From positions 62,001 to 126,000 of the forward strand of contig JAHRHY010000011.1 of the NCBI GenBank assembly GCA_019671135.1: 64,000 bases of DNA. Reading direction: 5' to 3'. Below are positions 22,346-36,700 of this stretch, in pieces (position 1 is the first letter of the stretch; each line of letters opens with the position of its first letter). This DNA comes from Linnemannia hyalina. Its lineage: Eukaryota; Mortierellomycota; Mortierellomycetes; Mortierellales; Mortierellaceae. Under the pieces are notes generated by a model. It made no database searches, was not told where the DNA came from, and saw only the letters and a list, made by a program, of their open reading frames with translations. Position numbers and translations under genes: made by a program.

Positions 22346-25300
22346 ATGAGCAACTTGCTGGCAATCGACTTCAAGAGGACAGAGACCCTGTCGATGACAA
22401 AGGCCCTCAGCGACTACATCTCAACCTCATATGCTGAACACCCAGACACCTACCAGGACGACTTTCGCGTCCTTGACGAGCTCAGGGCAGACATCGTCAA
22501 CCTCGAGCCCCACCAAAACGCGCTCAACCGTCTCCTCAAGTACGTCCCCCGGATTAATTCATGCTCGTCAACAACACAGGTCTTGGCAAATTTTCATATC
22601 CGAGAGGAGATCCTTTTTTTGTCCAAGGCGCAAACGAATATATACTCATGTTCGTCCCTTCCCTCCTTGTCTCTCTCTATTGCCGTCTGCTGTCTTTACC
22701 ACCATCTGCGTCGGTTGCTGTCCCCAACAATTTCAATGGCTTTTTCCATCAGGTATCATGCCCAGTTGGTTTTTATCAGCTCAAAGTTCCCTATCGATGT
22801 AAGTTCATCTCTTCATCTCTTCGCGCACTGTGAGACCATTGATGAGCAAGCTGAACTTACACTCTCATGCATGCCCTTCACTGACTGACAATTACCACCT
22901 CCCGCTTACACTGATGCACTATCTAGACCGGCATTGAGTTTCCCTGGGCGCTCGTTAACAGCACAGACAAGAAAATGAGTACGTCCGATACAGAAAAACA
23001 AGACTTTTGTCCAATTATACTCAAACAAGGGTCATCAGATATTTATTCTTTTAAGCAAACATACGACCACGAGAGCACACATGGTATTAAGATGACACAC
23101 GCCCACTGACAATTTGGTATTTTCTTGTCAATACTTAGATTCGTTCAGGAATATGTATTATGAGCGAGCATGCGTCTGCTTCAACATTGGAGCTATGTAC
23201 TCTCAACTGGGCAACAACGAGAACAGGAACTCGGCAGAGGGACTCAAGCGTGCTTACTCGTACTTCCAGGTACACTTCGTTTGCTTACGCCAAGGACATA
23301 TTCGTTGGATCGTTTTATATTGCCAAGCACCGTGCCAAGAAAGAAAAACTCACAATTTCGTCCGCTTCTCGTTTCATCGTACAACTGGATGGTTTTCTAG
23401 AACGCGGCGGGGAGCTTCCAACATTTACGCAATACAATTATCCCGGAGTTGAGGATTGCTCCAACAGTGGACATCTCGACTGCAGCTCTGACTGTCTATG
23501 TCCAGCTAATGCTAGCCCAAGCTCAGGAGTGCTTCTGGCAGAAAGGCGCTCTTGGTATGTGTAACATAGGACAACAGCAATCGCACACACTCCAAGAACA
23601 GGATGGCAGCCATGAGGCTCAAACTAACCAATGTATCGTCCATTGCATACCATGTGTCGTTTAGACCAGATTAAGGATGGATTGATTTCGAAACTGGCAG
23701 GCAAGGTCGCGGATTACTATGAGGCGGCTCTGGAAGGCGCAACCCACAGCAGCATGTCGTCGCTCTTCACCAGCTCATGGACCAGTCATATACAGGCCAA
23801 GGCGCTTCACTTTAATGCAGTCTCGCAGTACAGAAAGTCGTGCGAATGTATTTCTCAGAACAAGTACGGCGAGGAGATCGCTCGCCTTCAGATCGCAGAG
23901 AGGCTTGTCAACCAAGGGTTGAGTCAACGGGATCTTCGGGACACTGTGACAAATGACCTCAAATCGCTCCAGAAGGCCATCCACAAGAATTTGTCGCGGG
24001 CAGAAAAGGATAACGATATCATCTACCTGGAGCCGATTCCAGCAGAGGCGACTCTCGTTACTATTGGAAGGGCTGATATGAGCAAGCCGACGCTCATCCC
24101 CGAGATTTCGAACCCTGTGCCCTTGATGAACGAGCACAACATGCTTCTGGGCGTGCCATTGTTTTCGAGGCTAGTCCCCTTTGCGGTCCACCAGGCCGCA
24201 AGTGTCTACACGGAGCGCAAGGAACGGATCGTCAAAGAAGACATTGGTGGTAAATTTGATGAGCTCACCGGAGTCTGCTACAGGTATGCGCGCTCGCTTC
24301 AATCGCGGACATCGTGTAATTGCAGACGAAATATGGTATGTTCATACTGACGCTGCTTATATTACTGATACTTTTATATAACAGCCAGATGCAGGCGCTC
24401 AACTTGCCGGGAGCATTGCAGGCGATGGAGCAACCGGTGGGGTTGCCTCCTTCGTTGCTGTCACACATCGATGAGATTCATGCGGAGGGAGGCGTTCGGG
24501 GCTTGCACGACATGATGGAAACTGTGCGGACACTCTCTCGGCAAAATTCGGCCATCCTGGACGAGATTTTTGAAGCCTTACAGCAGGAAGCGGACGAGGA
24601 TGAAGCGATGCGACAACGATTCCAGGGACGATGGAACCGGCCCACATCTGCATCTTTGACGGTTGCGTTCGTGGAGCAAGGGCGGAAACATCGCGAGACT
24701 TTGGAGACTGCCAGGAAGAGTGATCTTATTGTCAAGAACAAGCTGGAGGCTCTAATGACCACCTGGGGCAGGTCCTTGGAGCTCCTGAGCAGCGGACGCG
24801 TAAGACCTTGGCTTTGTTCGATTGCAGGCATGATTCCGCGAATACTGCCTCCTCGTTGTGAATATACTAACGACTAGAATTCCCCCAATGACCATAGGCG
24901 GAGGTGGAAAGAGCTGTGCCGAATACTACGAGCGCACCAGGATCATCAGACCCGGAGATTGTGGACGACTTGAAGATGTTGCTGGAGGAAGTAGACCAGA
25001 TGATCAAGGCGCGTCGGATCAAGCTGGAGGAGATCAAGCGGATCGCGGACGAGGATGATATTGGACCAGCGCTGGTGTCGATCACCAACAAGCTGACTGC
25101 AAATTCGTCTGCGGTCAAGATTGAGCCCGCCCACTTTGAGGCACTCTTCCAGGAACAATTGAAGAAGTATGATGGATACAAGCGACTCGTCAAGGAGGAG
25201 ACCGCCACTCAAGAAGACCTTATGGAAGCCATCCAGGTACGTCTTCCATCCGCTACATGCTTGCACTATGTTCCTCTGTAAAATGAGGCTGTGACGCCTT

Positions 25301-26314
25301 ACACACGCTAACTTATTATGCCGCTGATTACTTTTTTGTGTAGGAAACAAACAAGGCATTCGTTGCGTCGAGGAGAAGTAATGCTATGGTTCACCAGCGC
25401 GAGAAGGCACTTCAAAATCTGGACGCTGCGTTCCAAAAGTACAAGGGTATCCTCGCCAACTTCAAGGAGGGCACCCAGGTATGCTACACCTCGATGCTCT
25501 CCCTCTTTTTTTATTGCTTGAGTGAGACTCGATGCAGCATATGTACGAGTGCAAGCCTCTTACTTGACCGTTGTGTTTGTTATGTGTGATAGTTCCACCG
25601 AGATTTCGAGAAGATTTTAGTACGCCTGCGTGATAACTGCCGAGATTACTTTTTCGCCCGCAAGATGGAGGCCAAGGACTACTTGAGGTACGACCCAATG
25701 CCTTGTTGGGTGTCCGCTGTTAGGACATTGATGTGTTGTCGATTTGAAGCCTCAAAACTAATGATGTCGTTTACACATGTACTATCAATAGTGAGGTGAC
25801 GGTGGGAATGTCGGCGATGGATTTGAACCGGACACAACCGCAGATTCCCGTCCAGACCTCGCCCTATGAGGTAGCGAGCGCGCCTCCTCCAGTGTCAGGA
25901 GGCGGCGCATGGAATCCGAGTGTTGGAGTTCGCTTTGGAGGATCACCAGTTGCAGCACCAACAACCACTCCTCCCCATTCCGGAACGGTGCCGATTTCAG
26001 CATTTGACCACAGTCGACCCAGTCCTTACAGCACGCCAAACAACAGTCGTGGGTACATGGATGATTCTGCGGGAGGGGGACCACAGAACTTTGCTCAGCA
26101 ACTTCAGCAGCAGTTTCAGCAGAAGCAGCCGGCACAGGCACAGGGGCATGTTCAACATCAACAACAGCAACAACACCATCAGCAGCAGCAGCACCAGCCT
26201 CAGTCAACGTCTCCTCCACCAGCTTACCCTCCTGCACCAACGAGCGGACAACAGAATAACAGAGGATGGGACCCGACCAAAGGACTTCACTTTGGCGGCA
26301 AGCCCAAGAACTGA
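22346..26314 (+). CDS. Bro1-domain protein (Bro1/ALIX/Rim20-PalA family)
   Basis: Bro1 domains bind the ESCRT-III subunit Snf7 at endosomes; fungal members act in multivesicular-body sorting (Bro1) or the alkaline-pH pathway (Rim20/PalA) (family knowledge). About eleven exons (roughly 22346-22539, 22753-22798, 22927-22978, 23139-23269, 23401-23554, 23665-24282, 24386-24799, 24899-25234, 25344-25478, 25592-25687, 25791-26314) give about 899 aa. The Bro1 domain (about 1-390) shows [45 protein letters not shown] and [14 protein letters not shown]. The V domain (about 400-730) is helical coiled-coil sequence. The tail is Pro/Gln-rich, with a histidine-glutamine tract, and ends [10 protein letters not shown]. 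The ALIX-like tail does not decide between Bro1 and Rim20. Confidence 0.9.
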
Positions 26315-26784
26315 ATTTAGATCGTCGTGAGGACGGTTTTGTGGTTCTGCTCAATAAAACGAGAAAAAAAATACACACGCTGGCTTGTTTACGACGCGCT
26401 ATCCGACCATTCCATGGCATGATTCGTAACGGCTGGGATTAGAAATTGTGCAAGAGTGTGAGCAGAAAAATATTGCGACAAAAAACAAGGAGGTCGATGC
26501 AAACATGAACCTGTCTTATTCCTCGACACCGTGCCCTTATTTACTGCATGCTCCCATTTTCTCCCCTTTCTCGTTATCTCTTTCACACTTCCCTTTTCAC
26601 ACTCACTCGTTTCCCCTCTCGTTTCCCCTCTCGTCTCCATTTGTCCTTCATTGACAAGTTCTTTCATTGTACATCGGCATTCAAGAACGGTCATCAGTCT
26701 AACGAGCCGGTTTTATATTCTGACCAAGGCGAAAACAGTTGTTTGTTTGTGTGACAAAAAAAGGAAGAAAAAAAAGTACAGGGC

Positions 26785-29700
26785 ATGGAGACAGTGTTCC
26801 AGTTGGTCAGGGTTCGACTTCCGTCGTCCTCGTCCTCGTCCTCCTTGTCGTCGCCAACCTCTCCAGTTGCGAGTCCATGGAGCCTTGAAGTCCCTGAATC
26901 CACCAGGACGCTGCTTGAAGACATTACCCAGCCAATCGTCGTTATCTCTTACTGTGAGTTGTCCGTTTGTTTGTGTTTTGATCAAGCGATGAAATGATCA
27001 GAAACATCAAATACCTTCCTCGTCTCACTTTTCCTTCTTTTTCCTCTATTGGTTAGTGAGTCAGGATCGGGAGGTGCGGGATGCGTTGTGGACGGCATTC
27101 AAGGATGTATATGGATGGAATGCTCAACCATCAACGACGACTACGACGACATCTGGAGGACAGGAGATAGCAACAGGGTTTTCGATGGGTGTCTGGGGAT
27201 GGATCTCTCCGCCTGATACTTCTCAGGATGATGACGAAGTAGCAGCAGCAACAGGAGGAGGAGACTCCAAGGCTGTGAGGAGGTTGCATCTATTATTTGG
27301 GGGTGACAACAACGAAGACCTTGCGGATGATGACACGGCTGCTGACGAAAGATTGGCCAATCAGGATATGGAAGGAGTTGAAAGAGTCGTCTGGTCGCTA
27401 TTGAGTCTTTGCTCGACGTATCTGACGGTTATGTCTCCTGGTCTGGAAGCGACACGGCAGGATATTGAGAGACTTGTCGGGTTGGTGCAGCCTCTTGTTG
27501 GGGATCGTAAAGGAAGGAATGATGCAAGAGAGAAGGCGGTCTTGGAATGGCGTTGGGTCGGACAGAATATCGTAGATAAGGACCAGGATCTGGATGACGG
27601 TGACGAGAACGAAGGACGAGCCGTCCTGGAGAGTGTCCTTGACGACTATGACGACATCGAACAAACAGGAGATAGCTGGAAGGTGTTGGATACAGTGTGC
27701 AAGGTGTTTGATGGTGTGAACTGTAAAGCACCTACGCCGGTGGGTGTTGAGTGGAGTAGAAGGGGGTCAGAGGTTGATGCGATTCGGGCCGAGGCCGCGA
27801 CGGGAACGTTCCGGATCTTGTGTGATTATAGCGTTGACGACAACAAGGCCGAGAAGCGATATCAATGGATCCGGAAGCTGTGGATGTCGTTTGATGGCTG
27901 TGGGTCTGGCGTGGAGGAATGTGAGGTGGAGTATCCTAAGATGTTCTCTGGTAAGTCTGTTCTTTTATTTTTTTTGTCTGTGCAACAGAAGTCGTTGACC
28001 TTGAATTGACGTTGAGCATTCGCCCTTTTTTACAATAGGAGCGATCTTGTGTTGCAGGATACAGGCATGTCAGGCACAACTGAACAAACACCTTCACCCT
28101 TCTCTTCACCACCCTCCGCTACAACTACAACAACAGCGATTCAACTTCAAAGAGCTGCAAACGACACTACAGAACCTGATCCGGGAACGAGCATTGAGTA
28201 TCGGGATGCGGACATACCATCGAGAGATGAATACGTTTTTAGACAAGAGGCCGATCCCGTTGCCGTGGCATACTTTGGCAATGGTCCACTTGCGGGCGCA
28301 ATCGATTGCCTGTGAGGAGATTGAGGCGCGATTTTGGGGAGCAGGTGGTGGTGGGTTGGGGCTAAAGCGGGTGATGAAAGAGTTTCGGAGACCTTGTGTT
28401 GTCACGGAAGCCGATGAAAATGAAGTGGGAAAGAGGGAAGGAGGTGGAAAGAAGGAGGAGGTGAAAGTAGAGGTGAAAAAGGGGAGTGAAAGGGGAGGGA
28501 TGGTGGTGCCAGGTGGAGGGCTGTATTTGGAGTATTATTCTGCGAATGCGGCGGCGTTGCAGGAGCACCACTTGAGTGCGCTGGATGAGCATTGGCAGGC
28601 GCTGTTGAAGAATCGGCTGTCTGGAGCCAAGAACGGAGTTAGTGGTGGCAGTAATGGTAGTGGTGGTGCTTCACTTGTAGAGGGATCAAGCTCTGGGCTC
28701 TCGAAAGCAGCTCCTCACATCAAGGTAATCAACATTGGTTGCTGGTTATTGTGAATGTAAATATTTATTGTTGCTTGTGCACCTTGAAAGCTGAAACACT
28801 GCAGGTATTAAAACCGCGCGCCTCTCACGGCACTGAAAAACTACGATAGGATTATACAGAGTTCTTGTTGGCGGTAGATCAGGTACGGAGAGGATACTTG
28901 GAGAGCTGTATCCCAAGCCCAGAAGCACTCTCGGTGCTCGAGAACCTGGACGAAATGCAACAATCGGAATCGATCTTGTTCTTGCAAACCCTAGCTGCTA
29001 CAGCTCCGGCCGTAAACATTACAGCAACAACGACGGCAAACACGACAACGGCGAATGCTCAGCAGCAGCAACAGCCAGCTTCAGCAAAGAGTCTGCGGTC
29101 AAAGCGGTACTCGATCACCAACCATCCGACTGTGGCGCTAAACGGACGAGAGTTGATGATCCACCCTGCGGCGGGGGATGATTCCAGGATCAGTAATACC
29201 AGCGGTGCCAGTATAAGTAGCACGCGTCGGCCGAGTAGTAGCCAGGCGATGGAGGCGCCGACAGAGTTGGAGCAGCAGATTGCCGATATCTTGATGTCGA
29301 AGCGTGGACGGCGCAATTCTCAGGATGACTCAGCTCTGACCTCCAGGTTCGTTTTCTTATTTCAGGGTTGTCTAAAAAGCACTGTCGAGGGACTAACTTT
29401 TGAATGTATGTTGAACAATGGATATTCAAGTAGGAAGTCAATGGGTAGCAACAGGTCGAGCAGTCGTGGAACCAAGCGAAGTGCAATGTCGTTGTTCCAG
29501 GGCATGAGCAACGGCGCAGGAGTTGAACAGACAGCGGCTAACGGAAGTATAGGCACAATGCAGAGAAAGAGTGAGGATAAAGACAAGGCGGTGGTGCAGT
29601 TTGGATGGACGTTTTATCTGCGTCACGCCAACAGCCTGCAGTATGCCTGGATCTGGGATTGGCTGTCCACCCATACCGGATCGTCCCATCAGAACGTTGG

Positions 29701-32684
29701 TAAAGTTCTCTCTGTTGTCTTCGAGCAACAATGGTTAAGCATGACCGATACCTGCAACACCCAATTAACGACTGAGCTTTTTTGAATCGTGACTCCTAGT
29801 GGCGTGCGATAATAAGATATACACGGCTTCAAAATGGATGATCCTCCCTGCAAGGGATACTGTCGTCGCAAGGACAAGGGCTGGGAAGCAAAAGGAATGG
29901 AAGATTGCGTACGGAGATCGAGTATGGTTGGTGTCGTACTGGTACTCGACACGTAATGCGATCATGGAGCTGCCAGAGTACCTCCCTCGGGCAAGAGGTG
30001 GAGCATGTGGACATGTTTTGCCTTATGGCGAGACGTATGTCATTTGTCGGACGTGTCCTGCCGACGTTCTGTGCATGCAGTGCTTCCGGGGTAAGGCGAT
30101 AGATATTGTTGCTTCAGGCGAGATGTTTGAAGTAATGTGACTGACAGTAATCATTTTTTACTATGTTGTTGTGGATAGCTTCGGATCATGCCGATCATTC
30201 GATGTATCTGCAGTGCTCTTGGGGAGACTCTGTCTGTATGTGTGGGGATCCAGCGAGACTCAAGGAACATGGCCACGGTCATGGCTTGCATTGTTCAGTA
30301 CATAGCGCAGAACCTGAACGGGCGTATTCTGGGCTTGCAAAGGGGCGACCATGCGGGGTTATGTTCCTTCCAGGCGAAACTATTTACAAGTGCAAGGTAT
30401 AAGAGACCTCTTTGTCAGTTCACTTCATGCTGTTTGATGATGGCGGCAGTGATATGCTTTACTCACTGGCTGTTCCACTTTCTCTAGTCTTGCTTGATCG
30501 ATGAAGAGGATAACAGGGCCCTGTGTGTCCGATGCTTCCACTCGGTAAGTCGTGACAAGGAGCTCAATTGCAAAGAGAGGAAGTACAGCGGCACTCAAAT
30601 GGCTGACGCGCTTACTCTACTGAATCGTGTACTTCTCCAATAGCATAACCACTACAAACACGATGTGGTGGTACAACTGGCAGAGGCAGGATCCAGCTGT
30701 AGCTGTGAAGATGGCTATTCCTATAGGGACGACTTGATCTGCACTTACCATAGTCCAGGCGAACTAGAGGTTGAATATCGTCTCAGGACCATTCCAACTG
30801 GTCACAACTCAACGGTTACGGAATCAGACGACACTCTGACCACGACGGCGGCGACTGTCAGTGAAGAGCATCGATGCATGCACGTGTTCCAACAGGACGA
30901 AGATGTTTACCACTGTCAGGACTGTAGCACTCATGACGGTGTGGCCCTTTGCAGTAGATGCTTCTTTGCCTCCGACTGTGTGACCCACCAATGGCGTGCT
31001 GGCCAGTTCTCGAGTGACATACACGGCAAACGCGGCGGCAGCACTGGATTGGCAGATGACGCATTGGCCTCCGTTGTTGACGGACTCGGGATCAGTCAGG
31101 GCGCGTTCGGAGGCAGCACCGGTTCTATGCATCCGTTGGTGCAGCAGCAGCAGGATGAAGCTGAAGTGGAGGAGGATGTTGTTGTGAGATGCGGATGTGG
31201 CGACCCAAGTTTATTCAAGAAGGCGTTTGATTGCAACTACCACCTCCCACAAGAATTCCGACCAGTGGCTCAGTCGCACCATTGCAGCTATCTCTTCCAG
31301 AGACAGGAAGTCATGTTTCGATGTCGGACATGTCATGTATCCAAGAACAACGAGGATGTTTGGATTTGTGGACGGTGCTTCGTTCCGGCACAGCATGTGG
31401 GCCATGAGACTGAGGAGGCTGTGAACCATTGGAATGAGGGGCTGTATTGCCGTTGCGGAGATCCTGGTATCTTTCAGGATCAGGCTGTGTCAGAAGGATT
31501 GGTGGCAGGGACAGAATTGAGGTGTTGGGATGATCATAATCGACAGACTGTGTTGTGCGCCACAAAGATCAAGGACGGCATGTTCTACTACCGATGCCAG
31601 GTAACTATGCACTGAGGAGTATCAATTGAACTGCGACGCCCCTTCTTCTTACTAACATCTACGACCTTTCCTTACACTCAACGAAATACAACGAAATAGT
31701 CGTGTCAGATAGATGCAAAGTGGGTGTTCTGTGAAGGGTGCTTTGTCAAGGAAGCTCACGAGGGCCATTCATATGAACGACGACTGGCAACAGTGGCTGG
31801 AGGGTTAGAAGATTTGCAGTGTGGGTGTGGTGAGAACAGCGCGTTCCGGTGTGCGACTCATTGTCGACAGCATGAACGTATTGGAGGGACCAATGTCGTC
31901 CTGAGGTGCCGATACATTGCCCGTGCTGGCGAGTGGGTCTCCTTCTGCAGGTAAGGTCCTTGTTCTTTGTTTCTGTTATACCTGTCATTGTTGTATGCAG
32001 AGAACTAACAATATCTCTGTTGCTGTCAATGATAGTGACTGCTACTCGAGCGAGGGAAGTGCTGGAGGGGTTGGTGGGTACCTTTGTCAAAGATGTCGCG
32101 AGACGTCGGACCATTCAGGGCATGAGGCTGAGTGGGTACAACTGGAAGAAGATATGATCCTCTCCTGTGTATGTGGTTCACGGCGGCGGACATTGCCGCC
32201 AGGGGAAGAAGACGAAGGGGAACATATGGCTGTGATAGGACAGTGTCCTTCTTCACCCCCAGCGGTGTGCGGGTACCATACGATGGTGTACAAATCGACA
32301 CCCTCGTCAACTCTGTTTCTGCACTCGTCTCGGGACCATCAACCAAGTAACTGCCACCACGACGATGAAGACCGGAGCGAAGTCAGTGGGTGCAAGTACG
32401 AGGACTCTGACAACGACTGGATCCTTCACCGCTCACCCTCCTACTCGCCTTCTACGAAGCACGAAGAGACTGGCAGGCAGTTGCTGAGGTGGAAGGATAT
32501 GATATGGTTGGAGCATGGGAATACGGGGCGACATTTAAGTTCAATGGCTGGGTACAAGAATGGACAGGGTTTCCAGGAGGTGGTGTGCGCGGATGAGATG
32601 GATGAGGAGGATGGAGATGGGGACCATGAATGGATTGTCGAAGAGACTACCTGGGTCCGCCAGCACATCCTTGGGCAATGTTGA
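26785..32684 (+). CDS. Large protein with six tandem UBR-type zinc fingers
   Basis: The UBR box is the zinc fold that N-recognins use to bind type 1 N-degrons (family knowledge). Eleven exons (26785-26953, 27057-27950, 28039-28724, 28850-29346, 29434-29699, 29800-30090, 30179-30396, 30488-30544, 30644-31600, 31700-31950, 32036-32684) stay in phase and give 1,644 aa. Residues 1-890 match no family I know. Then Cys/His units repeat: about 905-980 (ACGHVLPYGE, CMCGDP), 993-1062 (CGVMFLPGE, CSCEDG), 1104-1226 (CMHVFQQDE, CGCGDP), 1240-1320 (CSYLFQRQE, CRCGDP), 1330-1405 (CQSCQIDAKW, CGCGEN) and about 1410-1530 (degenerate, CVCGSR). Units 1, 3 and 4 keep the C-x-C-G-D signature of true UBR boxes. 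I see no RING, ClpS-like or HECT domain, so ligase activity is not supported. Described UBR proteins have one box. Confidence 0.85.
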
Positions 32685-33757
32685 GTATGATGCTAAACTT
32701 CGATAATAATATTATACAACTTGCAGCTATTAACAGAAGCCTTGCTTGATTCATGTGGAAAATACGATGGCAGTGCGGTAACTGAAAGAGGAGAGATAAA
32801 CGAGTGCCCAATACAGATTCTTATGCGCCCTGATAGAAGCGGTCAACGGTATTCATCTCCATCATTGTGAGCATGTCCGCTGGGTTGAATGGGCACATAT
32901 ACATATACACATACGGAGGCTGTGGGGGAAGATGGAAGCCAGAAGCGTGTAAACTGGAATAAGGAAATAATAAGGCTTCTTGAAAGGGGAAACAGAAACG
33001 GACAATAGTTATGACCATTGTACACAACCGTCAATTGAGCTGTTTCTGCCTTCTCTTCTCCCTTTCCTTTGCTCCTTTTGCCTACACCCCCTTCATCACC
33101 CTCATTAACAATTCGTTCTTCATTGTTTGCGAAGTGTTCATTCCAACTGCATACTCTCAGGACATATTTTTTACTTTAAATTTTTAACGACCGCCCCTTC
33201 CCTGCAGTCCCTGCACTGGCCCACAATCTATACTTCCTATTCTCTCTCTTCTTTCACGTCCCTCAACATCCTTCTTGACAGTTGGCACCTCGCTTTGTCC
33301 CTTCACCGCTTACACCGATCCCTGTCAGTCTCTCCTTCATAACGCCCTGTCTTTACTCTCACAGAAGCAAGGTAAGAAAACCAACCATCCCCCATACGAT
33401 CCTTTGATGCCTACTTTTGGGCGTACATGTACTCCACCTACATCTACATCCCCAATTGCAGACAAAGAAGAAAGAAAGGACAAAAAAGAATGACAACTCT
33501 CCTGTGGATAGTAGTATTGGACCACGCAAACCAACAAAGGCGGTCCATTTTGTCGGCGAGCCACCCCAAGTCGAACAGCTTCGGAGGACTTGAGGCGTAC
33601 TCAGCTTCTCCCGTGCTTCTTCGTTGCCTTCTCCACCCATTCACTACGCACAACACATCTTTTCGCGTCGCTCACTCTTCCCCCCCCCCCCCCCCCCATC
33701 TCTCTCCCTTCACTACATCCTTGTAATAGGCAATATCTCACCTACCAGTGCACAAAC
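32685..33757. other. Intergenic; leader of the RhoGAP-like gene
   Basis: No gene seen. The right half (33040-33720) is C/T-rich leader sequence and contains a run of about 16 C at 33682-33697, just upstream of the start codon at 33758. Confidence 0.5.
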
Positions 33758-36700
33758 ATGTTGGCGACAAGCTCAATCAACGGCAACTCCTCAAAGGCCA
33801 TAAGTGCCAGCACACGCACCCTCAACCAACCACTAGAACACCAACAACAGCCACCAGTCCCTCTCCCCCGCCTCATCGCCGCAAACGACAACAACATCAC
33901 CAATACCAGTGCAGCGAACATGAACACGCGTACAGCGCAAAGAACTCGTTCCTTACGCTCTCACAAACCACTGACCATCACGACCCAGAAACCTACTACC
34001 GGCTCCGAAGGCATCTCGCAGATGCAACAAGGAGGCAGCGCACAGGAGATATATACCTCAGTGAAGACCCCGCGATCTGCCAGTGTGCGTCGTAAACCCG
34101 TGGCTGCCGTCCCTTGCTCACCCGTGGGCACCGCCCCTTCAACACCTCTTCCTCCTGGAAAACCACCTCTGCAGACTGCAAGAATTAATTCCGATGTATC
34201 GCCACCTGTAGCCATGTCAGTCAAGGAGAGAGTTGTCCGAGCCAACAATAACAAGAACATCACTAACGGTGACCGCGACCAGGATATGTCTCATTCAGCA
34301 GGAGTAGCGCCGTTCCTTTCCGGAAACAGCAGCAACAACCACACCAGCAACAACACTATCACCTTGCAGAGAGGAAACTCGATGAGACAGAGCAGTAACG
34401 GCAGCAGTAGCAGTGGACATGGCAGTGGAGAGAGTATCAACAGCTCCAGAAGTCTTGGTAGCGCCAGCAGCAATGGAGGCGGACTCTTATCCAGCAAGAG
34501 AAAGATAAGCAACGGGAGCCCCCAGAATAAGAGCGGAGGAGGTGGTATCGGGGGAGGAGGAGGAAACGTGGGACAGAAGTTTGGCGAGTTCCTGGCGATT
34601 AGCGGGTCGTTGCTGGGAAGCAAGAAGCCCGGGAGTGACACGAGTATAAAGTCTGCTTCTAGTAATACAGAAGCAGCTTCGTCCTTGTCTTCGACTTCCA
34701 TCTCATCATTGACCAAGGAGTCGATAACCTCTGGCATCAAGATGGCAAAGATGACAGGGACGATGCTGTTCTCGAAAAAGGACTCTTCAGCATCATTAAT
34801 ATCGCCCAAGGCACCCAAATCATCGCTCTTGGCCAGCATTTTCAGCCCTGACAGCCGTCCACAACCACACCTACCTCACTCGCCCTCTCGCTCAATGCCA
34901 ATGCAGCACACCAGTAACAACCACACCAAGGAGGGCAGCAACAATTTGCCACTCTCACCTATGGACCACGACATGGGTGTTGACGACTATGGATATCCTA
35001 CAGGAACGCAACAGCAACAGCACGGTCGTCACCAGCACAACGGGTCTTCATGGGACATGGTCGATGACGACAAGATTGTCAATTGGGAGCTGAACAAGAC
35101 AATACCGACATCATATTACGAGGACGAGGCGTTTGGTCTTTGGATCCGACCCAACCATGAAGCCCGCACGACTATCAGTGGCGCCGATGTTGAGAAGGCC
35201 GAGAAGGAAGGTCGAGACAATATTACAACCAGCTATCCGAATGCAGGAGCCAAGAAGAAGAATCGACCAGAGCTGGAGGACATGGAAGTCCTCGAGGAGG
35301 TCCTTGACTTTTGTAAGTTCTCTCTCTCATTTTTCGTTGCATTGACCTCTATATCTAACTAACACGTGTCCCATGTCATTATTGTTACTTGTGTTACGAA
35401 TAGCAATTATTATTCTCATGCGGGCATCGGCCAGTCTGTATCCATTCATTTCCAGTGCACACTCAAAGTCGATCCCCTTCAACATCCTATGGAGATCTCT
35501 TCAATTCGTAAGCAATTGTTATCTTTGCGCTCGGCAACTCTACTTATGTTGTAAAATGCCGCATAGCAACCGTACACTCAATTCTTACCAACTGTCGTTT
35601 ATGCTCAAACATTGGGTGAGAATAGAAGGAGCGCAGCTTCAGGCATCAGAACATCCGGGCTCTCAAGGAGTACCAGGACTATGTGATGGCCGACATTGGA
35701 TGTGCCATTCAGGCCATGAACGAGATTTATGACCAGCTGGAGCGGCCCTTTGGTCACCCGGACAACTTTGCCCGCGATACCAAACCCCGCCCCGGAGTTC
35801 GATCGCCTCCTGTCATCATGCCTCCCAATCGTGTCATACAGCTTACTGCAAACAACATCAAAAATGGCATTCTATCCAAGGGACCTGCTCATCATGCGAG
35901 TGCCATGCACAACATCAACACTAGCAACGGTGGTCATCTCCTCAATGGCAGCAACCTGCATATCCAAAGCCCTCAAAAGCACATCTCGAACCAACAACAG
36001 GCACTTTTAACTCCTTCGTCGGTAGCTTCGCCGTTCAAGAAGCATCGTCATCACACGTCTGTCCCTGGAGGTCGACCAACCATCGCGAGCATGATCACGT
36101 CGATCAAGCAGAGTATCCCTTCACCCATCTCACTACACTCTGCGCAATCTGCCCGGGGTAATAGTACCGAAGGCGGGTACAGTCATCCGTACTACTCTTC
36201 CTACCCAGATGGAACACCTTTCCTGTCAGGGTTCCCTGCAGGTGTACCCACGTCGTACAGCCAGGCGACTTCGCCAGATTCCCATTACCAGTCGTCGATC
36301 ACGCATACGTTCACTAGCAGCTTCTTGAGCTCAACTAGCAGTGGTGGTTGCAGTAGCGCCGGCAGCAATCATAGCGGAGGAAGTCACTACAGCTTTGCGG
36401 GATTAGGCGGTGTGGGTGGAAATGGAGGTGGAGGTGGAGGTTTTCTCCCACAATCAATCCAGACGGTGATCAACTCTTTCAGGCACTCGGCGATCGGAGG
36501 CGGAGGAGGAGGAAGTATTGTAGGAGGGCACCCTCTAGTCTCTTCATCGAGCTCGCAGTTCATGGCCCACCCATCCAACCTCGCCATCTCCCCCGTTCCG
36601 CTGACCAAGCAAGAAGAAAAACGCCTACATCTCGAGAACCAGTGGCGGGTCGACATCATGCGCCGCAAAGCCCATCTCCGCGGGTGGGCCTGTCGCTCGT

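Noticed and set aside
26315..26784. Possibility that the Bro1 and UBR genes are one transcript
   Set aside because: A clear stop ends the Bro1 ORF, 470 bp with C/T-rich leader follows, and the UBR start exon has its own ATG.
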